DNA of 64,000 nt, from the NCBI GenBank assembly GCA_039602395.1, contig JBCNJP010000008.1:69775095-69839094 (forward strand). The letters are read 5' to 3'. The notes below the pieces were generated by a model. It saw only the letters and a program-made list of their open reading frames with translations. It made no database searches and was not told where the DNA came from. Made by a program: the position numbers and the translations under genes. Position 1 is the first letter of the stretch. The number at the start of each line of letters is the position of its first letter. This document shows, piece by piece, positions 1-11,140 of the stretch. Source of the stretch: Deinandra increscens subsp. villosa (taxonomy: Eukaryota > Streptophyta > Magnoliopsida > Asterales > Asteraceae).

Positions 1-1012
1 GTTTCTTTGGGGTAGCATCGGGGATGAGAGAAAAATCCATTGGGTTAAAAAGGAGGAGGTTTGTAAGGACAAGAAATTTGGTGGTTTAGGAATTGTGGAC
101 TTGGAAAAATTTAATCTTAGTCTCCTAAGTAAATGGCTATGGCGCCTTAAGAATGAAGAGGGGTGCATTTGGGTGTCGGTGATAAAATCAATACACACGG
201 TTGATGGACGGCCGGACATGTTTCCTTGCAAACAATCCATAACCGGGGTGTGGAAAAATATTGTTAACGCCGCAAAAAAATTAAATGACAAAGGGGTAAA
301 TATGGAGGATCAGATTCGATGGTTTGAAGGTAGATGGATATGGGGCGATAATGGGGGAGAAGGAAAAGGGTTCAGCAGCAGAAATGTGAGAAAAAAAATG
401 GACATGGCCTGTGATAATTTATGCAGATCCAGTTTTGATTGGTGTGAATATATTCCCCTTAAGGTGAATTGTTTCATTTGGAGGGTCCACAAAAATAGAT
501 ATGCTACTGCAGATGCTTTGTTAAACAGAGGAATTGGGGTGGGGTCATCCTTGTGTAGGATTTGCAATGATAAAGAGGAGACAAGCAAGCATCTTTTAAA
601 AGATTGTTACATGGCTGCGGAGGTGTGGCGGTGGGTGGCGGATTGGCTTAAAATCCCGCCGATCGAAGGTGGAGATGCTGCGGAGTTGCTGAATTGGTTC
701 AAAAGTCCTCATGTGCCGGGTGGGAAGAAGAAACTTCTTCAAGCGGTCATATACACGGCGGTTTGGAGCATATGGAAAGAGAGGAATGAGGTGGCTTTTC
801 AAAATAAGTCTCCGGCAATCAACCGGGTGGTGAGCAATGTCAAATGTTTGACTAAACTTTGGTGTAATAATAGAGGTAGACGATCGTTTGATTGGGATAA
901 TATATGTATGGTGTAATTTTGGCGTGTTTGGCTTGCGGTTTTGCAGCTCCTTGCTGCTGCCGTTTTGCCTTGTTTCTTTGGTGAATAATATTTTGCTGTT
1001 CAAAAAAAAAAA
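1..1012 (+). mobile_element. LINE (non-LTR retrotransposon), 3' end
   Basis: The window opens inside a plant LINE. A reading frame open from base 2 to 916 encodes the C-terminal part of the reverse transcriptase polyprotein. A short 3' UTR follows and ends in an A-run at about 1001-1012, the usual 3' end of a plant LINE. The 5' part lies outside the window, so target-site duplications cannot be assessed. Confidence 0.8.
2..916 (+). CDS. LINE reverse transcriptase C-terminus with zf-RVT domain (5' partial)
   Basis: C-terminal 304 residues of a LINE ORF2-type polyprotein, which performs target-primed reverse transcription in the nucleus. The frame is already open at base 2 (it starts FLWGS...) and ends with TAA at 914-916. 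The first part (GGLGI.DL..FN.SLLSKW.WR) is the conserved block after the reverse transcriptase domain. It is followed by a zf-RVT zinc-binding region: FDWCEYIPLKVNCFIWR, then C-x2-C...H...C with cysteines at about residues 185, 188 and 202 and a histidine at about 197, then a tail with VWSIWKERN. No stop or frameshift is visible in this part, so the copy may be fairly young. Catalytic motifs (the endonuclease, YxDD) are outside the window, so activity cannot be judged. Confidence 0.85.
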   Translation, partial: FLWGSIGDERKIHWVKKEEVCKDKKFGGLGIVDLEKFNLSLLSKWLWRLKNEEGCIWVSVIKSIHTVDGRPDMFPCKQSITGVWKNIVNAAKKLNDKGVNMEDQIRWFEGRWIWGDNGGEGKGFSSRNVRKKMDMACDNLCRSSFDWCEYIPLKVNCFIWRVHKNRYATADALLNRGIGVGSSLCRICNDKEETSKHLLKDCYMAAEVWRWVADWLKIPPIEGGDAAELLNWFKSPHVPGGKKKLLQAVIYTAVWSIWKERNEVAFQNKSPAINRVVSNVKCLTKLWCNNRGRRSFDWDNICMV

Positions 1013-1591
1013 CTTTACATTCAGAAAATCATCACTACACACATTTATGCGTGACGCCTCTATCACACCATAAAAGCCTTATCATTACAAATATTCTTAT
1101 CACAACTATTGACACATTTAATGAACCATGCTACATGTCTCTTAATCATAATGATTCTAAGGTAATTACATTAATAAATGCATAAACAAACAAACAAACA
1201 ATATTGTTTATATTACACTAACATGCCAATATACAACTAAATATTACTTTTTTTCCTATTAAATTTGTCATCTTTCCATGTTTTCCTCTTCAAAAGTCAT
1301 ACATTGCTTGTTTGGTTTCTTGAAAATTTAGTATCTAATTTGTGGGGTGTAGTTTTTGGGGAGCAAGATCCTTATATCAAGGTGAGGTGCATCATGTCCA
1401 AAATTGTCATCTTCCAAGTGTTTTGGAGTCTTTATATTTTGGAGTCTTTATATGACTTCATGTGTTTGTACATGGCGCTTGTGTTTTATGTAAATCCTCA
1501 ATCAATGAACTTGTTAGATGACTAACCTTTAGACCTTTGATCTTCAAGATTTCTTCCTCTTATCCATGCTTTGTGCATCTCATCATATCCC
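1013..1591. other. Intergenic, AT-rich, no gene seen
   Basis: AT-rich DNA between the LINE tail and the PIN stop codon. It presumably includes the 3' UTR of the minus-strand PIN gene. No domain-bearing reading frame was recognised. A tandem doublet of TTTTGGAGTCTTTATAT lies near 1421-1452. Confidence 0.5.
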
Positions 1592-4500
1592 TCATAAACC
1601 AAGAAGAATATAGTATACTAGAGTTATCGGTAAAGCAATCAACATTCCAAATATCACCCTGAAAAAACCCAAAACTAATGTAAGCAAAGAGACTTTGTAT
1701 AAAGAATATGGATATAAATGTTTAATATAATGTTATTTTTTTTTTAATCGGTATTGGTTTGTAGTTACCCGGTGCTAAGAATTGTTGGATGAACATTGTA
1801 TTCTCTAGCGAAAACAAATGGTACAATTCCTTGTGGAAGGGCAGCCTATAATTAGAAAACAAAGATGAATTAAAGTTAATATGTTGAAATCTAGATCCAT
1901 GACAATGGATGTTGGATTATTGAAATATCAAAAGCTAGCAAGCATTTGAAGTATACTTGTATAATGGCGATCCGTAAGAGGGTACCACGGAGGCCGATGA
2001 TAATGGAAGCAGTAGCCATTACTGCCGGTCCGGTTAGAAATCTCACAGCCATTGAAAAAGCTGCTACTGAATTTCCACACGCTATTAACTTTGGTTGAAG
2101 TGCCATAAACAAACCTTCAATACAAAGAGGACAATAAAAAAAGCAAGTCAATAAAATGATTGACGTTCTATAGTTAAAACGATGCTTATAACAAAAAGTC
2201 TATATGTTTGCTCCACCTTCAAACATGTTTGTGTGCATAGCGAAAAGTTGTACACACAAATATGTCGCAAATAAGTAAACATGTGTAAATCTAAAAATAT
2301 TTGACAAAATTGTCAGACTTTAACCAACAAAAATTCGAAAAAAGATTTGACAAAAGATTATGACTTTAACCAACAAAAATCTAAAAAAGATTTGACAGAA
2401 TTGTCAACACTTCACTATGACTTTAGCTAACAAAAATCTAAAAAGATTTGACAAAATTGTCAACACTTCACATTGTGTTGTCAACAACATAACATATATA
2501 TTGGTTTCTACAAAGAAATGAAAATATACTTTTAGTTCCAACTTAAGTCATCAATATAATAGTAACAAGAAAAAAGTTGAGATGTAATTTTATAAACTTT
2601 TCGCCTCGTCACTTATAAAATATTGATGTGACCCATAATTGAGATATTTATTTAGAAAAAAGAAAAAAAAAACTCACCCAAGCTAAACATGGCCATTCCA
2701 AGACCAGCATCCGAGAGTATTGAGATCGATTTCTCTATTATTTTTGGCATTGCCACGTCCCACCTGTCATTATAAAACTCCATAAAACGTATATTTATTA
2801 ATATTAATTTAAGAATTTGATGTTATAATTCTTTTTGTTAAGAAAAACATTATATTGGTAGATTTCACATCCTGAATATATTTCATTTTCATGAACGGTC
2901 AGACTATAAATAGGTGAATACAACTGAATATATACGTGGTTTCTCATGGTCCAATTCCAAAAACACTATGATAGAAAGGTTTTAAAATATGTATTAACTG
3001 AATTTTTAATTTTGTATCAATTATAATATTTTTTATTTTTAAATAAAAAAGGTTTTGAAATATGTATTACTGATTTTTTTTAATGCCAATGGTCTGGACA
3101 CCCGGATCACTATTCTGCCAGAACAACAGAGCGTGAAGACCCGACCCATCCATCACCCAGAAGGAAACCATCAATTGGGGAAAAAATTTCAGTTAATACA
3201 TATTTCAAAATCGGAGCAATTTGTCTCAATTGAGACTTAAACCCACGACCTTCTTTAAACAAATTTAAGAGGTACCAGTACGGCAAATCCCTTTTATATA
3301 TCAACCGAATTACCTAAAGGAAACAAGGGCCCAAATTAGACCAATGAGGCTAGAGTATGTGTTCGGATTCCGGATAAGTTTCCTCCACACCATTATCAAT
3401 ATCAATCGGGTCATCACACTCACCGGCGGCATATGTTTTCCGGCTTCCGTTGTTGAGCTCGAACACAATTTTGACTTTTTCTCCAGGTCCTTATCTCCAT
3501 CTCCACGACTATTGGTACCGATATCATCACGCCTGAATTCTCCGGCTTCTATACCATAAACTTTAGGTTCTTGAAATCAAAATTAACAATTTGTAAATAA
3601 TTATTTTACTCACTGTTTTGTTAAACCTATTTAACTCTTTCCTTTTGATCCGAAACAATAAGACCTTTGAAAGTGTATTTTTTCCTTCTTATAAAAAAGT
3701 AAATAAGTTAAAATTTATGTTTGAATAGTGTAAAAAAGATATTTTTTAAAATAACTTTTGAAAAAAGATGTTTACGTATTATTCCAAAAGCCTAAGAAAT
3801 CTTTGATTTTAAAACTCCATTTGTCTTTTTAAAAGAAAAAATTATTAATATAACCTTATTTAACCTTATATTCACGTAACATCATAAGCACATTTTTTTA
3901 GTTATTTTACATATAAAATAGAGTAAACTTCATTTTAGTCCCCAACGTTTGCACATTTAAACAATTTTAATCCCAACTTTTTAAAAATCCCAATTAAGTG
4001 TCTCACATTTCATTTTTTTTTCAATTTTGGTCTCAACGTTAACAGTTGTTTAAAGAGCCGTTAGACTGCCCTCATGTGGTCCCACACCCCACATGAGGTG
4101 TACTCTTGTTATTTCAGTTTGTTTTAACTCATACTTTAAAACAAACAGAAATAACAAAAATACCCCTCACGTGGGGAGCAGGTGAGGGCAGTCTAATAGC
4201 TTTTTAAACGGTTGTTAACGTTGTAACCAAAATTGAAAAGAAAAAGAAATGTGAGACACTATATTGAGATTTTCGAAAAGTTGGGACTAAAATTGTTTAA
4301 ATGTGCAAACGTTGGGAACTAAAAACGAAGTTTACTCTATAAAACAAGTAATCTCATTACTTGACCAATGAACTAATCGGGTGATTGTACCCGACTTTTA
4401 AGAATTTTCTTTTTAACTTTTTACTTAATAGTTTTGTAACTTTTTACTCAATAATTTCTTTTTAACCTTTTTACATTTTTTTGGGTACATGATTATTTAT

Positions 4501-5981
4501 TGATAAATTCACTAATTTAAATTCATAAGTTATTTATTTAACTTTTTATTTTTTGTAATTTAGTAAAATTATAAATTTATATAAAAATTAAGGCATTTTT
4601 ATATTTTATTTTATATTAAATATAAATCTACAATATGTTTAGAATTTTATATTTATTTAAGATTTTATTCGGTTTTTAAATCCTGACCGATTAGCAAATG
4701 AAAGATATCCAATTTGACGTAGTGTTCGGTTATAAAAACATTGATTTCATATTTTCATTTGATTATACCTTTCGATTCAGTGTTATCGGAGGAGACGGCC
4801 ATCCGGATCTCTTTAGCGTCGCCATAATCCTGTCGATCAGAGTATCCAGATGTCGCATCTAAGCCATTACCGTCAAACACATGGATTGAACCACGTTCAG
4901 AAACCGGTGAAGCACTAGAGCTCCAAACAAACATGTGGAGTTCATTATCATCATTCTTCGCGTCATGGCATGAGCCGTTTTGGTTTTGTCGAACAGTCGT
5001 GTGCGACGGTTGTAGCCCATTTACAGTTGTTGTTCTAGCAACTGTTGATGTGATCTCCGGGTTTGGTGCCGGATAGGCACCAAACCTCAGAGAGTTAAGC
5101 GGTCCGGGAGCTGTACTCTCTTCGAAACTCGATGGCCTAGGAGTGGGACCTCTCGATGACTGAAGAGAGTATGTCTCAGCCGGACCAAAATTCGATAACC
5201 GACCGCCCGGAAACCCGTAAAAATCCGAGCGGTTAAAATCCGACGCTCTCGGCGTCTGGTTTCTCGACGAGCTCAAACTATAGATCTCGACTCCGGTCAG
5301 ATTCGACGGCCGGGGAGTCAATCCGGCGAGTCCAACGGACCTTCTAGAAACATTCGATTTCCTAACCGTCACGTGAAGCTTCCCGTCCTCTCCAATCTCC
5401 GCATCAGTTTCCAACAAATCATGACCGTCGAGCGAAACGACGTCGGATCCGACTTTAAACGACGCAATCGCACCGCCGGTTTCCGGAAACTGCTCGGAGA
5501 TCAGAATCTTCGCGCCACGATACTCGAACAAAAAAAGCAGCAAAGTGTACCAAATTATACACTGCATAACTACAATTTGTACCATTAATTGACCGGAGTA
5601 ATCGCCGTACATCGCAATCAGCAACGGAATCCCCATCACGAGCGTGTTCGGGAGCGTCGCGAGCGAGAAAATCGTAATCGTCCATTCGAGGCTTCCGTTT
5701 TTCGTGAAATTCGCCCAAATTGCGAGAGCTATAAGGATTATGATCTTCTGTAACGTATCCGCGGCGATGAATCTGAAATTCATATCGTACGGATTGTTCA
5801 AGGAGATGAAGTGGAACGATAGCAGAGGAACGGCGAAAATCGCGACGAATCGGTTGATTCCGGAGCACTGATCGGGAGAGAAGATGTTCCACCACCGTAC
5901 GCTGCCGTAGGCGAGGATCATGGCGGCGTAGAGCGGCACCATCGCCGCCATGACTGTGTAGAAGTCGTGGCCGGTGATCAT
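1592..5981 (-). CDS. PIN3-like: PIN-FORMED auxin efflux carrier, PIN3/4/7 type (6 exons, complete)
   Basis: Plasma-membrane carrier that exports auxin (IAA) and sets the direction of polar auxin transport. Coding exons: 5981-4769, 3548-3314, 2763-2678, 2114-1957, 1845-1769, 1658-1592. All introns are GT-AG and phases join to 611 aa, normal for long PINs. Exon 1 encodes the N-terminal membrane bundle (PDQCSGINRF, NTLVMGIPLL) and most of the hydrophilic loop. The loop has three TPRxS motifs (Ser226, Ser247, Ser284), which in PINs are targets of PINOID/D6PK-type AGC kinases. Exon 2 carries NPNTY at residues 465-469; exons 3-6 encode the C-terminal bundle ending YYILLGL. The wording RWW.IFSPDQ, DVVSLDGHD.LETDAEIG and FPGGRLSNFGPAE points to the PIN3/4/7 clade rather than PIN1. 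Intron 1 contains a fold-back element. Splice sites were assigned by eye. Confidence 0.93.
3049..3212. repeat. Small inverted repeat in PIN intron 2
   Basis: The segment starting AGGTTTTGAAATATGTATTA near 3050 is matched in inverted orientation by TAATACATATTTCAAAATC near 3194-3212. A third copy of the same arm lies near 2982. It looks like a short fold-back (MITE-like) insertion inside intron 2. Family not recognised. Confidence 0.45.
3918..4340. repeat. Fold-back element (MITE-like) in PIN intron 1
   Basis: Long terminal inverted repeats: ATAGAGTAAACTTC at the left is matched by GAAGTTTACTCTAT at the right. The inverted similarity runs inward for well over 100 bp (for example CAACGTTTGCACATTTAAAC against GTTTAAATGTGCAAACGTTG, and CCCTCATGTGG against CACGTGGGG). 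No coding capacity. It sits wholly inside intron 1 and does not touch splice sites. Confidence 0.7.
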
Positions 5982-6240
5982 TGTTGATTTGATTTGCGGC
6001 GGCGATTGGAGGAGGAGGAAGGCGGAGATGAGAAATTGACGGAGGTTTAGCTCGGTTTGCCGGCGAATGTGTGTGAATCCGGCGAGTGATTGGACTGATT
6101 AACTGGAAAAAACCGGTGGTAGAGAGAGAAAGTGAGAGGATAACGCCATGATTGATGGTTTTAGAGAGAGAGAGAAGTTAACTGAAATGTGTGATTGGAA
6201 GCCAATGCATATGGACGTATAAATCAACTTAAAAACTTAC
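5982..6240 (-). promoter_or_regulatory. Upstream leader region of the PIN gene with CT/GA tract
   Basis: Immediately upstream of the PIN ATG on the minus strand. It contains GA-rich tracts on the plus strand (CT-rich in gene orientation) at about 6121-6135 and 6161-6175, typical of plant 5' UTR/core promoters. No TATA box or transcription start can be fixed from sequence alone. Confidence 0.4.
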
Positions 6241-6269
6241 CTTTAAAATAAAGTTGGTGTGATTGATAT

Positions 6270-6900
6270 ACGAGTTTTTATTGAGAGGAAATGTGTTAGT
6301 TAATCAAGAGTTGTCGTTTAAAAAAGTCAAGTTGAAACCGAGTTTAAGATGGAGAGAGGATAAAATTGGGTTTTAAATCGGTTTTAAACGATCAGTAAAA
6401 TAAATATGGAGTGGTTGATGTACTTTAGAGTTCTTTTTCACGTCGGTGGGCTTTCTTCTCGACCGGAAAAATAAATATGGAGTGGCTGATGTACGAGCTT
6501 TACTTCGGGAACATGCCAATCAATCAACTGTTGTTTAAAAACTATCAAGTTGAAAATGAGTTTAAGATGGAGAGAGGTTAAGATTGGGTTTTAAATCGGT
6601 TTAAAACGATCGGTTTGGGTTTAACCGAGTTAAAACCTTACACTTTGAGAATTGTTGAGGTTACGGATTTCATCCTTACTTTCGAGTTTTTTTATGCCGG
6701 TGGATTTCCTCCTCGACTAATGAGGTAAATGTGGTGTGCCTAACCGCTGATGTATGAGCTTCCCTTCGGGAACATGCAAATCAATCGACTGTTGTTTAAA
6801 AAAATCAAGTTGAAACCGAGTTTAAGATGGAGAGAGGTTGAAATCGGGTTTTACATCGGTTTAAAACGATCAGTTTGGGTTCAACCGAGTTAAACTTGGT
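6270..6900. repeat. Three degenerate repeat units upstream of PIN
   Basis: A unit containing TCAAGTTGAAA.CGAGTTTAAGATGGAGAGAG, then GGGTTTTA.ATCGGTTT.AAACGATC, occurs at about 6327, 6544 and 6804, that is at intervals of roughly 217 and 260 bp. Between the units a second shared block (ATGTACGAGCTT...TTCGGGAACATGC.AATCAATC) is also repeated. Lies 0.3-0.9 kb upstream of the PIN start codon. Origin unknown. Confidence 0.65.
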
Positions 6901-7549
6901 TTAGAGGTGTAGAATTAAAAACCAATCTTAACCATACGAAATGAGTTGGATCTAGTCAGGTTAAAATCAAACCGGTTTAAACAATGATACGAGTTAGGTT
7001 TGAAATTGGTTTCCATTTTTAAATCGTGATTTAGCTCCTCCAATCGAGTCAAACGTATTTTTTAGCCAAACAAAGACGCTGAATCAGTGATCAGATCTGA
7101 CCAGAACCAATAAGTGGTTTTCAAACGACCCCTAAAATAATTTCCTTCGAGACTCTAGAAGCAGAATCTTAGATATGTTGATATGAGATTGATTATAAGC
7201 TTAAAACATAAGCAAAAAAAGTGTAAAGTAGATAAGCAAACAGTTATAAAAAGCATCTTTAATGTCTTTAAACATAGACTGTCTAGATTCGTATCAAATC
7301 ATTTTGGCAACACTTTTTGATGATACTTTTTTATTTCAAAATAATTGCAATTGAGGAAAAGTAAAGGGGTGAAGGCCCATGCTTTATAAGTTATGTGTAT
7401 TTTTACGTTTTGTGTAAGTGAGAATCACACAAGTTTTTTATTTTATTTGAATTGAGAATCACACAAGTATTTGTGTAAAATAATGCTTTAATAAACATAG
7501 TAAAATTAAAAAAAAAGGATTTTTTCTTTAATTTATTATTTCAGTAAGA

Positions 7550-7920
7550 ATTAAGGTTAAATTATAGAAAACATCATTTACGTTTGTTGATTGCATGTTT
7601 CATCCTTTATGTTTGAAAATCATGCAAATCATCGTTTATATCTACCTTTTTGTTTCAGATTACGTCATTCTAGTACACGAATGCTCGTTTTCTTCGGTTA
7701 GTTAAGTTATGTGTATTGAACATAAAGACAATTTGGTCTTTTTGATTAAAATGACCAAATTATTCTCATGTACAATATATATGACTGGACTAAACTAAGA
7801 AAACTAACAACCATCCATAAAAGAATAAGAAAAAAAAAGGTGTAATCTAAAACAAAATCAAAATGTAAACATTAATGATGGTTAGCGTCATTTTTTAAAA
7901 ATAAGGGATGAAACAAATAT
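7550..7920. repeat. Dispersed repeat, copy 1 (copy 2 near 20400-20535)
   Basis: TATGACTGGACTAAAC, ACTAACAACCATCCAT, AAAATGTAAACAT.AATGATG and GGATGGAACA-like blocks occur in the same order here and at 20395-20535. Within this copy the two ends are partly inverted (CATCATTTACGTTTG against AAATGTAAACATTAATGATG), so it may be another fold-back element. No coding potential. Confidence 0.45.
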
Positions 7921-8416
7921 AGTCTTAAAAGGTGAAGAATAAACCCAAACTACTGAATCGAATCTAAATAACATTCTAGAGTTGAATAAAATAAAGAATA
8001 AAAATCAACAATTGAAAAACGAATTTCAAGTCTTCACACTGATGAAATTTGTTGCATATAATTCAAATTCATATATATTACAAGTTTATACATTTTGATT
8101 ATTCACCCTTTTAGTTTCTAATTTTGAACGTTAGTTTTGACAAAAGAAAAAAAAGTAAAAAACAGGTTTAAACTAAATTATTTTTATATATTTATAGTTA
8201 TAATTATAACTATAATTATAATATTATATATAAAATTATGTATCTTTTATTGTAATTATTTTCAACCTTGTGTATTAGTTCTTGATCGGCCCTCTTCGAC
8301 CATATACTCATACATCAAATTGTTTTTACCGACAAGTTCTAGTCCACATTGCATCAATCAAATTTGAGTTCAGATTTAAAACAATCGAGAATATGATTCG
8401 TTTATATGAAACATAT

Positions 8417-8610
8417 AGGGTTAAGTTTAAATGGGAACTTTTTCTTTTGAGAACTTTTTCTTTTAATAACTTTTAAGAACCATTCTAAGCCACTAATTTT
8501 CAAGGGGGAAGCATTTAAATTCATGGGGGATTTCCATATATATAAACTAGTGGCTTATAATGGTTTTAAAAAATTCTCAAACCAAATTGGTTCTCAAATG
8601 ATCCTCTCCC
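8417..8610. repeat. 'TTTGAGAAC' fold-back element, decayed copy
   Basis: Begins AGGGTTAAGTTTAAATGGGAAC and ends GGTTCTCAAATGATCCTCTCCC, flanked by TATA-rich sequence. Same family as the better preserved copies at 17348-17527, 18326-18504, 18519-18729 and 38258-38436, in the orientation of the 18.3-18.7 kb copies. Confidence 0.65.
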
Positions 8611-9470
8611 GAAACATATATAGGTTTATTAATTTTTCTTAAAAAGTAAATCATCAGATTTGGGTTTTTTTTTCTGAATTTAAACCTATAAACTTTTAAG
8701 GTTGGGTTCTATAAAAAACTAATATTTTGTAAAAAACCAAAAAACTAAAAAACCAAGAAATTTTTTTAATTTTTTTTTAAATTTTTTTATATGTTTCTTT
8801 CATGATTTTAAAAATACTAGAGAAAGAAAAAACTTTAAAAACATTTTTGAGTTTTTTAAAAAATAAAATAAAATTCAGATTTTAGCTTGAAATTAATAAT
8901 GCACTATGCAACAATAATATAAAATTGGTTTATGATTGTCAATTCTTTGTTTTTTACATTATTCGCATAAATCACGTCCATATTTAAGTTAAGTTTCTTC
9001 TTTTTAAGTAGTTTTAATTATAATGCATTTTGCAATACTATTAGTATTATTGCATGATGCACTAATAAAAAAACCACTAAACTTTTTATTTTTTAAATTT
9101 TTTCCCCCATAAATAAAGCTAATAAAATTATAGAATTTTTGGTGAAATTCTTTTTAAAAATTATTAATATATGAAGAAGTTATAGAGAAAAAAGATTGAT
9201 TTTTTAATTTTTTAAATAATTGTTGATTTTCTGTAAATGCTTTCGCAAACTTTTAATTTGAGAGTCACTACTTTACTATAAAAAAATCCCTAAATGCAAT
9301 AGTTTTACTAAATATTTTTTGAGTAAAAAGTAAGTTAAGACATAGTTGATAGTTGTCCAAGTTAAGTGACATAAAGTTGGGACATGTGAGCCCAATGGCC
9401 TTAACCCTACCCCAATCGAACCATATCTAGCCAACTTTCCCACACCATTATCGAACCAATCTCCTCATTA

Positions 9471-9630
9471 CACTTTTCAACTAATTTGTGTCTTCGCAAT
9501 TGGCCCCTTGTATCTTAGCTATACAAATGTTCCATGTGACACCAACGTTACACCTTTTAACTAATTTGTGTCTTCGCAAATTGGCCCCTTGTATCTTAGG
9601 TATACAATTGTTTCATGTGACACCAACCTT
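9471..9630. repeat. 80-bp tandem duplication
   Basis: Two adjacent 80-bp units (9471-9550 and 9551-9630) both read CTAATTTGTGTCTTCGCAA, TTGGCCCCTTGTATCTTAG, TATACAA, TTCATGTGACACCAAC, with a few substitutions and small indels. No coding capacity. Confidence 0.75.
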
Positions 9631-11140
9631 CAAATGAGTAGGGGCGGACCTACTTGAAGGGCAGGGGTAGCGTCTGGTATCCCTGAACTTTTACTGCGAT
9701 GTGTAATTTTTTTGGTTTTTGGTATTTCGCTACCCCTGAAACGAATTTTTCGCTACCCTTCGAATAAATTTTATGGTTTTTAGTTAGATCCTGACTTGAA
9801 AATATGATTAAAAGCCCGTTAATTACCTATAATTTTTTCCCGGGGGCAGTCTCGGCAATTTTTTTTTTTACGCTATCCTTAATTTTTTTTCCTAAATCCG
9901 CCCCTGAAATGAGTGCAATGTGTCTATGTCAAATGGAATTATTTCATATAAGGTTGCCATTAGTTGGCATTTCTAACCCATTATAACGTTCCATTCACGT
10001 CCAAACACCATTACACACCTTAATATAGCCCCCTCTCTTTCTCTCTTCTCTCTCTCTCTCTCTCTTTCCACCTCTAATTGACCCGTTTTCTCTCTCCTTC
10101 TTTGATTGACCCATTTCTTTGATTTTTTATATTTTTTTTAAAATAAATTATAGTGCCCCTCCAACGAAACCACTTTTACACATGGAGCCCCTTGCTGACT
10201 GGTTTGTCATGTGTTGCGATTTGCCCAACGCATTAGCTTTACCAACGGAGATAAACTCATATTATAAAACGTGTGTCATTATATGACTGTATTCATATAA
10301 ATAAACTTCTGTTGTCTAATGAGAAATCTCTCTTAAGCTTTTGATGAGTTCTATAAAATATGTGACTCTCAGAGTCTCAATGTTAATTTTTAGTACTTAA
10401 ATGATTAGTGGTTCAAGCTCATCAAATTGGGGGCTCGAGATCGCATATTTACCTCTAGGTATAGCTTGTTGGAAATCACACATTTTCATGAAATATTTCA
10501 TATGATGTCTTATCCATCTTTTTTGTTAGAACTATAGTGACTATTTGAACAACCATTTTCAAGGCGTAACTCCAAGAGATAGTGAAGAAAGTTAATACGA
10601 CTCGCCTTTAATCAAGTCATCTACAATGGACGTTATGAAATATCTTTCACCAGTTCTAGGCGTTACTCTAAAATGCTCACATACAACCTAAAGTCGATAT
10701 GAACCTCTTTCACAACCATACCATCTAACTAAAATCATGTTTACGCTTTGGTCCTGATAGAGTAGGACGACGTTTCCACGCCTCCTAACACCTCTTTCCC
10801 GAGCATCCCTTCCCACTCTCGTAGAAACTTATACCGCTACTTCTCGTTCTTCTTCTAAGCCTCCAACACATTTTACCGACCCGTATAGCGGTACCATAGA
10901 CGTCATGGATCATACCATCAAATTTGCTCAAACTAATAGCCTGTTTAAAACTCTAATCCGGTCCGGTCAGACCTAACCGCTACGTGCTTGTTTTTCACAA
11001 AAACCCGTCTGACTCGGTCCGAAACGACATCCGACTCAACCCCTAAATTTGAAAGTTTGGCTAATTCGATTTTGTATAAATCATTCTAACTTTCCCTTTT
11101 GTTTATGTAACTAACCACTAATAACAATCAATCATCATCC

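Larger units (their letters stand above)
6901..11140. other. Intergenic, AT-rich, repeats only
   Basis: More than 4 kb without a recognisable gene between the divergent PIN (-) and carboxypeptidase (+) genes. It contains a dispersed repeat (7550-7920), a decayed fold-back element (8417-8610), an 80-bp tandem duplication (9471-9630), a moderately repetitive block at 9635-9910 flanked by GGGGCGGACC and TCCGCCCC, and a CT microsatellite near 10026-10067. The last few hundred bases should hold the carboxypeptidase promoter. Confidence 0.6.

Noticed and set aside
5373..5895. Frames opposite or overlapping PIN exon 1 (71, 75 and 146 codons)
   Set aside because: Shadows of the PIN coding strand with no family resemblance.
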